Assembly (NCBI GenBank): GCA_947568835.1
Contig: OX387608.1
Coordinates: 16,216,535-16,280,534, forward strand
Direction: 5' to 3'
DNA length: 64,000 bases
Source: Protonemura montana
Lineage: Eukaryota; Arthropoda; Insecta; Plecoptera; Nemouridae
A program made the position numbers and the translations under genes. This document shows, in pieces, positions 13,601-25,600 of the stretch. Below the pieces are notes generated by a model. That model was not told the origin of the DNA. It made no database searches and saw only the letters and a list, made by a program, of their open reading frames with translations. The number at the start of each line of letters is the position of its first letter. Within the stretch, counting starts at the first letter, position 1.

Positions 13601-16600
13601 CTCCAATATACAATATACATTTCAATGTACTGGACACAATTTGTAGCCGTTGATTAAGTAAGAGGGTAGTAGAGTGGAGTGGTCAGAGATTAGAAGTTCA
13701 GTAAGTAAGCCTTGACCGTTTCGAATCATTTGGTAGTCAACTAGACGTGATTACGCAGGCTCTTAATTACCACCAGCGGGAAAATGAAAAAGAAAAGTCA
13801 AGATTATCAGCTCGGCAAGGCATTCCTGTGGTTTGAAATTGTCTGAGAAGTTACGGGCATCCGACCGCGAGAGCTCGCCTGAAGCAGTGCGCAGCCGGGT
13901 CGGATTGTCGTTAGCTGCGCACGTCGCCAGCCGTCGCGTGCTGCTAATGGTCGCGCGCAGCTCAAGGAATGCACACCTCGGTTTGCTGTCCCCGTCCCTC
14001 CGTCGCTGATCATCCCAACGACGTAGAACAGCTTGCGGCTTTGGCGACGACCCCGTCGTGACTTTATTGACAAACCCGAGGATTGGCGAGACGTCGATGG
14101 TAAGACTGCCTCAAGAGGATAGAGGGTCCCCAGTTTAAGTTTTGTCTTAACGGGCTTTATACTTCCTATTGCCTGGATGGGATGACGACGCCAACGGGAG
14201 CAGCTAGCGGATGACGCCTCCGGCTCGTCGGTGTTATTTGGTCCTAAAGTCGTCTCTGTTTTGCAAAGACACCAAATGTAAAATGGTATTTTAGTGGCAT
14301 GACCCGTGCGCTCCTTGCTTTCTCAGAGTAGCGACGATTTTTCGGTGAGCGGGGAAGGCGTTTAGCAGGCTGTCGACAGCTCAGTAGAGCTCCTATTCTC
14401 AAAACTTTATCGCTGTTTAACAATGATTTATTAACTAGGTGAATCGTACGTTAAGGTGGCGTTATCTTTTCACAAATAGGTAGCCAGGTCGTGTGTGTCT
14501 TGGTCTGGTCATGATTGCGTGCTAACAGCTCACGGTACTTAGCAAGGGCCGCTTTTTAGCTCCGTTGTACCTTCGATCATTAATAGCTATTAATGATCGA
14601 AGGTTGTACTTGCACCCCGAATTCCGGACAGGTCCGTTTAGACAGACAAAGTTAGAGAAGTGTTTTTGCCTGCTCATTCCATCCTCGCGTGTGTTCAGCT
14701 TGGGGTTGTTTCACGCACATCTTTAGGAACACCGCGATGAATGTTGGAATGCAGGAACATGCAGTGAACTATTCCACATGATTGTCGATCAGATGACAGC
14801 ACGATAGACCATTTGAGAGGTGGGAAAGTTCTTCGCTCTTTTTGTTTGTTTCACGCGATTTCTTGAGGAATGGAATTGGTCCACGACCCAGATCAAGTAA
14901 AGTGTATCCCAAAAACGCAGCCGCATCCGTTAAATCAATCGATATTTGTTCATGCATATGCAGAAGTCAGTATTTACCTCTGAAATATGTCAGCTGTTTG
15001 AATGGATTGATTGAGCCTTGTTGTCGAATGTGTTGCATTGCATTGCAATTCATGTTTACCCGATAGGAAAGGGTGGGAAGCGTATGTGAGTTGGCAACAC
15101 ACCTAAGATGATACATTGAAGAAGAGTTAAAATCTTAACACCTAACAAGATAAATACGAATCGAAAAAATACCCTCCTAATTGCCACTGCAAACTTGGAA
15201 AACAAAAGCACACCTGTGTTTTTTTGGGACGTGGCTTCGCCTGTTGCTTTCCTTCCAACAAAGATTGTGAATTTGTGAAGACATCCTTGAACATTTTTTG
15301 AAGGATTTTATTCCTTCTTGTTCGCTTCGTTGCCTTCTTGTTCGCTTCGTTGTCTCCTTGTTTGTCGTTTTCTAGAACGTTTTATTATTATCTTTTATAG
15401 GTTAATGTTCTAGCAGCTCTTATAGGTTCATATTGCCAAAGGTTGTGAGTTTGTTCACTTTTGCTGATGTTTCGTATCCATAAAATATCATAAGTGCTTT
15501 TATACCCTGAAGGGATAATTAAATGTGAATAAATGCACCTAGCAATGTTCTTATCACTGCAAGCTATTCTGTACTGCACCATCTAAAGATTACGAAGTGC
15601 ACTCTGCGAGCAGGAGAGATCGGAGACAAGCTACAAGAGAGAATTTATTCTGTTTTTTACAGAACTTATGTTCTTTACTTCTGTTTTTAACTGACATGTC
15701 CAATATTGTTCAACAATTCAATTGGGATGAATAAATTAAATTCAAATTAAAAAATTAATTCAAGGAATGGCACAAGCTTAGGGAAAGAGGTGCTAAGACC
15801 GAAGTAGGGAGAAATTCTTTCCTGAATCGCACAAAAGTCGCTGGAACAGTTTGAAACTAATGAAGGTCAGCTGCGACCAAATTATCACATAAATCATTCA
15901 GACAGATTTTGTGAATGTACCGACCCAACGAATTAGTATCAGTCTGATGTACTAGTTTTAGCAATTTATAATATAACAATACCTTACCAATGTACAAAAC
16001 TGTGCACAGTAAGAAGCAACAAACTAACAACCCCGCTTCTCTGTCTCCCCAGACGCATCCTCATCCAACGAGGCGGTGCACCTGCAGCAACGCCTGCGCA
16101 GTCTGAGCACGGAGCTGGTGACGCTGCGCAATCGACTACACGTAACGCAGGCGGCCGGCGGGGGAGCAGCCCACCACGGGCAGCTGGGCGGTCCGGGGTC
16201 CGTACCGGGTGCAGGACAGGGTGCAGGCTCTCCGCACAAAGCCCAACACCCTCCGGTGCCGAGCGGCAAGCCAGTAGTCAGTCCGCGCAGCCATGCGCAG
16301 CCCAACGCACACGCCGCGGCGCAGCTCCATGCTGCCCAGGCACACCACGGGGGAAACCCGAATGCAGGGAACAACAATCATGCAGGTCGGTGGTCATTCA
16401 TATTGTTACGACTAGAATTTTGACTTGAGCTAGGCTGAAAGATCTCGCTTGGCAATGTGAGAGGTCGTAACTTGCCGGGATATAATTTAGATTCTACTTG
16501 GAAAGAAAGGAATATAATAATGCGCTTACCAAATCTGTAGTCAACCAGAAGAACCGTTCAAACCGGGAGCTGGTTTCTCTCTGCCACACTTCCTGACCAC

Positions 16601-19600
16601 ATGAATACAGCTGGACAGTTGGATATTGCTGGATATATTTGTACTTTAAGAATGTCCCCATTTAGCCATGGATTGTGGATTACCCTTCATGCTTCTTTTG
16701 GGTTTGTTCTGTCCATCGAATTTTTCATTTTTGCTGTCATGGAAATCGTCATGGAACTAGGAAAAAGGTAAATGAAATCGAAACATTTTTGCTGTCATGG
16801 AAACTATTTCTGCAAGGTCTAAGTTGAGAACAAACAAATGCTCAGAAAATTTGGTTCAAATTAGAGAATGCATTTGACACACAAAAAAAAACAAAAAAAC
16901 ACAGGTGTGTTTTATTATTAACAACACTATAACCGTCTCAAAAATTGATGCCCAAATGGGGACTCAAACCCCGATCTCCACCTGTCGCGGGTGTTGCTCT
17001 TACCCATTGAGCTATCTGGACACTGGCTTTTTGAGACGATTTTAGTGTATTTGATTCTATGGTTAGTTTCTATTCTATGTGCCTTATGGTTCTACTCCTT
17101 GGAGATCCGTAATTCTCATCAAATACACTAAAATCGTCTCAAAAAGCCAGTGTCCAAATAGCTCAATGGTTCAGAGCAACACCCGCGATAGGTGGAGATC
17201 AGGGTTCGAGTCCCCGTTTGGGCATCAATTTTTGAGACGCTTATAGTGTTCATAATAATAAAATACCCCGCGCATTGCAAGCGTTTGCAATTTAAATCAG
17301 ATTTCAACCTAACACAGATGTGCTTTTTTTTCTGGGGTATATGAAATTGAAGATTTTTCTTCGCTCTCTTCGCCCATCAACGTCAACGTATCAACGGTTT
17401 TACAAAAGCCGTGCAGAGAATCGAATCAAACAACTCTTGCTTTGCAGAGCCGCTACCGCTGCGCAAGTCTGGCGGAGCCCAGACGGGCGGCACGCAGGAG
17501 AACACGTGTGCTCCGCAAGGAGGGGCGGAGCTACGTCCCATGGGGTACGCGGAGATGGACGATCTGATTCACCTCGCGGGACCTCTCACTGAAGACGCCG
17601 TCCTCAAGTGCCTACAAGCACGCTTTGGACAACACCACTACCTCGTACGTCCTTCTGTTTGTTTGCTATGTTTTATTCAGCTTACAGATTTTCAATACGA
17701 ATACATTTAAACATAAATATTTGCATAATAGGGAAATCTCCTTAAGATTATTATTTAATTATTATCATTGTGTTCAAATATGCATTCATAATAAAATCTG
17801 ACATATTTTTTCTTTTTATAATCCGATCATAACTTTTCTATTTATATTTGTTTTAAGAATGGCTAAAATTTGAATTCTCGTGGCGGGATTAAAACGGGCC
17901 GTGATTAACTACAGGTAGTTCTGACGTCATTTTGTTGTATCCTTTGCGTTCGCTTCTGTTTCTTGACGTCATACTGACGTCAGATTTCACTTCATGTCAT
18001 AAACCATGGCGAACCCTCGTTTTCGTACGAGATTTAAACGCAAACATTTTAAACAGAGATATTTTATTCAAAAGTGGCTTTAGAAGAAAATAAAAAAATA
18101 CGTGTTCATTATTTTCTCAAAAAAAAATGAAAAAATAGTTTCAAATTTAAAGAGATTTCCCTATTAGATGAAATCTTAATTCATCTAGATGTTATCTCCA
18201 GGCTGGACAACTGACAACCTATACAGTTACTATGTAATCGTCCTGGAATTCAAATTAATAAATCACAAATCGTGGAAAACTTTTTAAGGTTTGAGGTCAC
18301 GATTGCAATCGCATAAAAACATCACCATAAAGTGAATACTAAAAAGAAAGACATCTTGTTCAAACCGTGCATTGTGTCGCATGGAAATAATGCCGATCTC
18401 GTGGCTGGTTCCAGACAAACGTTGGCCCAATCCTCCTGGCGGTGAACCCGGGCACGGAGGCTGGCAACCCGCTGACCTTGACCTCCACGAGGGGGGCCGC
18501 GCTCAGCCCCAAGTTGTTGAAGGTCGTACAAGAGGCTTGCAGACAACAGTCTGAGACTGGATACCCGCAGGCTATCATCCTTTCTGGTAAGTTGCTGGTG
18601 AACATGCGATCTTGATTTCTTTAGCGGAATAGTTTTCCAAGGATCGGTTATCAATTCACGTCTGTTTTTGTGATTTTCTGCGCTTTTCTGTTGAAATATC
18701 CGTTCTTTTTGACAGTAACTGCTTAATAATCCTACTATTTAGTCTATTTTCATCCTCAATAAAGGTCCTTGCTTCCATTTATTATAAAATTATTTGATAA
18801 TCAATCAATTTTCTGACAAAAACTATTTCAACTGGGTTTTGAATGCTAAGTGATAAAACAACTCAATTTCCCAACGTTTCGTAACTTGTACATGTTACTT
18901 TATCAAGGGTAAGAGCAGTCCTGACAATTTTCCGATAACAAGAGACCTGGTGGTAGACAGAATACGGATGTGGAACAAACTCCCCGCCCCGGTCATGTCC
19001 CCCTTCCCCAAGAACGAATAGGAATTTAGACGCCGGTTAAAAGAAAGCCAAAGACGGAACAATCCAAAAGACAAGTCCTGTAAATAACGTAGCTAACTTC
19101 AAATAACTTGGCTAATTTCATTGTATAACTTCACTGTATTACTAAATTTAATTTAATGTAACACTAACCGGACACCATACAACCGGCAATCAAGATTTAA
19201 CAGATATGTACTTTCCTATTACTCTAAGAACTTGCATAAGAACATGTATCATGCCTAAGTATGAGAATAAATAAATAATAATAATAAAACTTAAATAGTT
19301 GAAATATTTTTTGTCAAAACTAGTGCTAATAGTGTTTGTTATGTGCAGGCACGAGTGGTTCTGGGAAGACGTATGCATCGATGCTGTTGCTACGACAGCT
19401 GTTTGACGTGGCCGGAGGTGGACCCGAGACGGACGCCTTCAAGCACCTAGCTGCCGCCTTCACAGTCTTGCGGTCTCTCGGCTCCGCTAAGACAGCTTCC
19501 AACGCGGAATCCAGCCGCATTGTGAGTAACTGCGTGGTCCACTTACCCCTTTCTTGCCGTCAGCCTTTCACCGATTGTATGTTGGGCAATTTGTGGGGTC

Positions 19601-22600
19601 AACCATTGGTTGAAGTTCCTTTTTGAAATGCTAGGGTACCTAAGCGAGCAATAAATTTCCATATAACGATGAAATATCTGTGCAAGCTTTACCTGTGCTT
19701 AATCTATTGCTAAGTGATATACAAATTTTATTGTTTATCACGCAGGTACTCAATATGTGATCTGAATTTATTAAATGTTGGATGAACAAAATACCTACAT
19801 TAAAATACATAACCTATTTCCCCATTAAGATGCAATATCTGCCTGAGCTTTATTTGTGATTTGGCTTAATAATAATAATGTTTATTTGATAGCACAGAAG
19901 CCAATTCTTCATACATTACATTACAAACAATTCAGATGTGAGTTAAAATTAACCCAAGTACCGTTGTTATTGCGGTACTGGTAAACAAAAGTGTATTACA
20001 ATTAAAAGTTTATTATTCTTATAAATCATAAGTATTCATGAGTAATTTTAATTCACTCGACGCACTTAACAATCATACACTTGTCAAGTTTCTAATTTAA
20101 TTATGTATTTATTTATTTTCAATCCGTAACACACATACTTATTAGCAGTTATTCATCGTCAAAAGGATGATACATTCTTTTAGAAGTCTCCATGAAATTC
20201 ACTAAAGGAATAAAATTCATTATTTACATGATATTCTTTAACTGTTCGTTTAAAATTCCTCGTATTCTCTACTTTCTTTTCTTGATGCTATCGGGAAAGG
20301 CTTTAAAGAGATTTGCTCCCCTGTATTATAAGTCAGTTTGGTATCGGGCTGTACTGTGATTCTGGATTCTTGGTAGAAGTTTATGTCTGGTGTTGTGAAA
20401 ATGGGCCTCTTTATTAATGAATAATGAACCGTAATAGTGTGGGGCAGTTTATCATGAAGTTCATTCCTGCATTAAATATAGAATTGAACCGTTTATTCCC
20501 TCTACACCTTGTTCTGTACCCCAACTCGAGAACCCTACGAGTGTTGGCTTTCAAGTGCTAATCAAGATCTGTTTGCAGGGGCACTTTATTGAAGTGCAAG
20601 TGACGGATGGTGCGCTCTACCGAACCAAGATTCACTGCTACTTTTTGGACATGACTCGAGTCACTCGGCCGCTGCCCAACGAGAAGAACTACCACATCTT
20701 CTACCAGATGTTGGCTGGGCTCACTCCCGAGGAACGAGGTACGGACTTGTATTTCACTGTGGCTTGCAAGTGAAACTGCTTATCTTATTTAGATTAAATT
20801 TTCAGCAAAACTCTTTTCCTGAACACAACTTGGACCCCTTACGCTGTCCAGCAAAATGAGTCAAATTGTTTTAAATACTGAACATTTACAATAATTTCTG
20901 GGGTTTCCTTATAATTTTCCATGTCAGATCATTCTCAAGCTGAACCAATACATAGCATGTTGAAATGAAACGGGCGTGAAGTTTTTTACTCCGTTTCTTT
21001 TCTTGCTTCCTCCGTTTTGTCTGTACATTTTTAGTAAAATTTTTTTCTTTTCGTGCCAGATTCCGTTTTATTCAATTTCAAGCGATCAATAATCTCAGTT
21101 ATTTGAGTCTGAGAATCCAAATGCAACTCAAGCAACTTGTCGGAGTGTGCACTTGAGTTTGTTTTCTTTTATTCTTTCCCTATTTTAAAATAAAAATAGT
21201 AACATAACATGCATGTGGAGGAAGGCAGCAAAGTTCTGCAGGGAACAGAGTTATTTTGAATCTAGGTACTATTGACTGGTCTTATACGGGTGCTATTGAA
21301 GAATTGTAATACGTCCAGTTTGTATTTGTATTTGTATTTGTTTGAAGTGGCGGACAAGTACATAGTATTTGTATGTGCTTTTTACGTTAACTTGTTAACA
21401 ATAAAGTGACAATAGTAATTAGCAGGTCATGCAGGTCATGCATGCAGGTCATGATTATGGGGGAAGGTTCGGAGTTTGGAGTTAGAAGAGAGATGGTTGG
21501 TGAGATGTTGTGGTGAGGTATTCTTCGAGGCTGTAGAAAGGGTTTTGGAGAAGGAAGTTTCGAAGGTTCGAATCGAAGGAGCTACGTTTGGAGGATTCTT
21601 TGATTTGGGTCGGGAGGTGGTTAGGTTAGGTATAGCCCAGCCAGCTAATGATAGGTTTGTTTCGTGCTTGCAGTGAAACTGAATCTGGAAGGTTACTCTC
21701 CGAAGAATCTGCGCTACCTTTCATGTGGAGACACGCGGCAGGATACGGCTGAAGATGCTGCAAGATTTGTTGCGTGGAAGCAATGTCTTAGTAAGTTGTC
21801 ATTCCATATTCTCGGCCGACCTTTGCTTCGGCTTAAATCCTTGTAGACTTGTCTTAACAACAACAGTGGGAGAAAGCAACGGGTTTAGAGTTGATTATTA
21901 TTATTATTATTTGTGGTGTTTAACGACGCACTGTTTTGACATCTGGCCATGCGGCACTGGTCTAATGGGGTCGGTGAATGAGTGGATGATGATGAACCTA
22001 ACCTAGCCTAGAAGGGAGAAGGGGAAACCCGGTGCTGGCACGTAGCCTACTCCTGTCTAAGACCAAGAGGACCATCGGCTTAATGTCCCTTCCAAAGGAC
22101 GGTACAAAGCGAACAACAGGATTCCTCCACAAATCCATGCTGTCGAGAGGTTGATAAGCAAGGCGAGTGAAGTTGCTGTACTAACTTTCATCCCTCCAAC
22201 CTCTCTCCCAAACAGAACTGGCCATGTGTATGATGGTCGACCATCCAATACCTGACCCAGCGCAGTGTTGCTTTACTTTCATCCCTCCAACCTCTCTCCC
22301 GAACAGAACTAGTCATGTGTATGATGGTCACCCATCCAATACCTGACCCAGCGCAGTGTTGCTTAACTTTCATCCCTCCAACCTCTCTCCCAAACAGAAC
22401 TGGTTTAGAGTCGAGCTAGTAGAGCTAATATATATAGCTATGTAATAAAGATTAAGTTAAACCAAAATAGAGCTATTTACGTAACCATTTCTTGTCACCA
22501 GTCTCGGATGAAAACACACCTTTGGATGTTTTTATTATTTTCTTTTTATCTAAGAAGAGAAATGAAAGTGATGATTAAAGCAGTAATGAATTAGGAATTT

Positions 22601-25600
22601 GTTGCAAGAATCAGCTTTTCCTGTTACATATTCCAGTCATTCTGTATTCTTGCCAGCAATAAACTTATCCAACTTCTTTGTGTGCTGTCAAGTCTTCTTG
22701 GCCTGATCAATTAGTCTGTTGAATGCGCTGCCCCATGATATAATGACTACATTTACAAAAAAAATGTCAAATACCACTTTCAATTTTATAAACTAGCCTC
22801 AAAATTCCATGTAATTATATTGTAAATTCTATAAATACTATTGTAATTCTATTAGTATCAGGTAATTAAAGTAATACCAAAGCTATTAATAAAGTTCTCC
22901 TTGGAGAACTGTCATTCTCATCAAATACACTAAAATCGTCTCAAAAAGCCAGTGTCCAAATAGCTCATTGGTTAAAGCAACACTCGCGACAGGTGGAGAT
23001 CGGGGTTCGAGTCTGCGTTTTGGGCATCAATTTTTGAGACCGTTATAGTGTCGTTAATAATTAATTATTAACTAAATCTGATTTGAAAGTCGCTGGTGCT
23101 CACTGCTTACCGTGCTTGCAGGCGTGCTGGGAATCCCGTTCCTGGACGTTGTACGAGTTCTATCGGCCGTGCTGCTTCTTGGCAACGTACGCTTCGTCGA
23201 TGGAGGCGGGCTGGAGGTGGAGGTTCGGGGGGAGGCGGAGCTTGAGGCGGCCGCCGGGCTGCTCGGAGTTGCGCCTGCCGTTCTCTTCCGCGGTCTCACT
23301 TCGCGCACGCACAACGCTCGAGGGCAGCTCGTGATGTCCGTGTGCGATGCCAACATGGTACGGACATAGTCATGATACTAGGAATAGGAATAATATATTT
23401 GTTAAGTCTTCTAAATTAAATACAGTATTAACTAAAGGAACTAGTAATTATAATAAATTATCAAAGGAAATTAGGAATATAAAAACTATAAGTACATTTA
23501 AGACTAAATTGTACGAGAAATTTAAAGAGGACGAAGAGAAAATGTAATGTAAAATTGTTCTCTTTTTTTTAATAGCTAATAAGTAGCTAATACAAAATTA
23601 GTTGCCGCTCGGTGATGTTTTTATGCGATTGCAATCTTTATTTATAAATCTATTCTCTCATTCTCTAACTAAAATCATCAGAAATATGCAACTACATTTA
23701 TGTATTTGTTTTTATTTGTATTTATTTTTCTTTTACAAATGTGCATTTGCTGCACTGTGGTAAGGCACATACTGCATAGAACCATAGGTACATAGGTACA
23801 CATGGAATGTAGATTTACAACTATAGTCCATAGACCAACAAATAATTATAATTATGAGTACATAAACATCTTGTGCAAATATTACTGTTTATCTAGAGAC
23901 TAGCCAACTGACCGTACCAACGACAGTTACTATGTAATTGTCCTGGGTTTCAAATTAATAAATAAATAAATCTTAACCTCAAATAAAAATGTTGTCCACG
24001 ATTTGCGATTTGCATGATCTGGGTTTTTAATAAGTTCATGCAAACTTTATTTACTTGCTGTTAAAGTTGACAAATTCCAGCTCGGGCTTCATTTTCATCA
24101 CTCGTTCGGATGTTACTCGTTAGCAAATTAAAAATCAGAGTCCCTCCAACAGATTTGAATGCTGATAAAAAAAGAAATGAATTTCGTGTTAAGACATTTT
24201 AATGGGAACCATTCTTGAGACGTTGTATTGGCATTGTAAAGAAATATGAAAATAGCTTTTTTTTTGTAAACTAGTACTTATTTGGAGGTAAAGTAAGAGA
24301 CCTTTTTGCTAGCTTGATTCAAAAAGTAATTTAAAGAATTTTTAAAAAATCCCTTGGCATCCACACCAAGTGATTTATTTATTTAATTATTCATTTGAAA
24401 CCCAAGACAATTACATGGATAGTAACTTTATAGGTTCTGTCAGTTGTCTAGCCTATAGATAAAAAGGAATATTTGCATAAGATGTTGGTACATATGTTTG
24501 ATGATTACAGTTAGACAATGTGAGAATAGCTTTATAAATAGTTAATGTAGTTCTGTGTTGGGTTGATCGTGGAGGATTGGTATTCATCTCGGCAGTAGAA
24601 GGGGTTTTAGATATTTTCATTGCAGAGAAGTAATTAAGACTATAGAAGTATCGAGTGCTCCTCTTCAACTCAGAGCCCACTTGAGTGCGTGAGCATGAAC
24701 GTCCTGTCTCCTGCTTTCAGTCCAACAGCACCCGCGACTCGCTGGCCAAGGCTCTGTACTGCCGCACGGTTGCCACAATCGTACGTCGTGCCAACAGCCT
24801 CAAGCGTCTTGGCTCTACGCTGGGAACGCTCAGCTCCGACAGCAACGAATCAGTACACAACCAGGTAATAACAATAATAATAATAATGGTTTGGTGAAGT
24901 GGTTCAGAGCTGTGGGTGAATGTTGTGGTAAGTAATGGACTTGCTCTGGTGGGACTGACTTGTGGTCCTAAAAAGGACCAAAAAAGTCGACGTTTTGTCA
25001 GCGATGGCACCGACATCTTCAGGACTGTTGGCGCTGAAGATGTCGGCGCCATCGCCGACGAAACGTCGACTTTTTAGGTCCTTTTTAGGACCACAAGTCA
25101 GTCCCACCAGAGCAAGTCCATTACTTACCACAACAATAATAATAATGTTTGTTTGATAGCTCAGAAGCCAATTCTTCATACATTACATTACAAACAATTC
25201 AAATGTGAGTTAAAATTAACCCAAGTATCGTTGATATATTGTGGTACCGGAACACAAAAGTATATTACAATTAAAAGTATATAATTCTTATAAATCATAA
25301 GTATTCATGGGTACTTTTAATTCACTCGATGAACTTAACATTCCTACACTTGTCAAGTTTCTAATAATGTGAGGCAGTTCATCATGACATTCATTCCTGC
25401 GTTAAATATAGAATTAAACCATTTGTTCCCTCTTCACCTTCTTCTATAGCCCAACATAAGGGTATAGGCTATAGTCACATACCTCTAGAAGCCGAACTTG
25501 GCAAAAAGCCTCCAGTTTTAACAAAAACTATTTCAACTGGGTTTTGAATGCTAAGTGAAGAACAACTAAATTTCCCAACGTTTCGTAACTTGTACCTGTT

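Noticed and set aside
16970-17035. Functional tRNA gene
   Set aside because: The cloverleaf is part of the SINE family: G at position 33, no standard anticodon context, and the same flanking arms in every copy.
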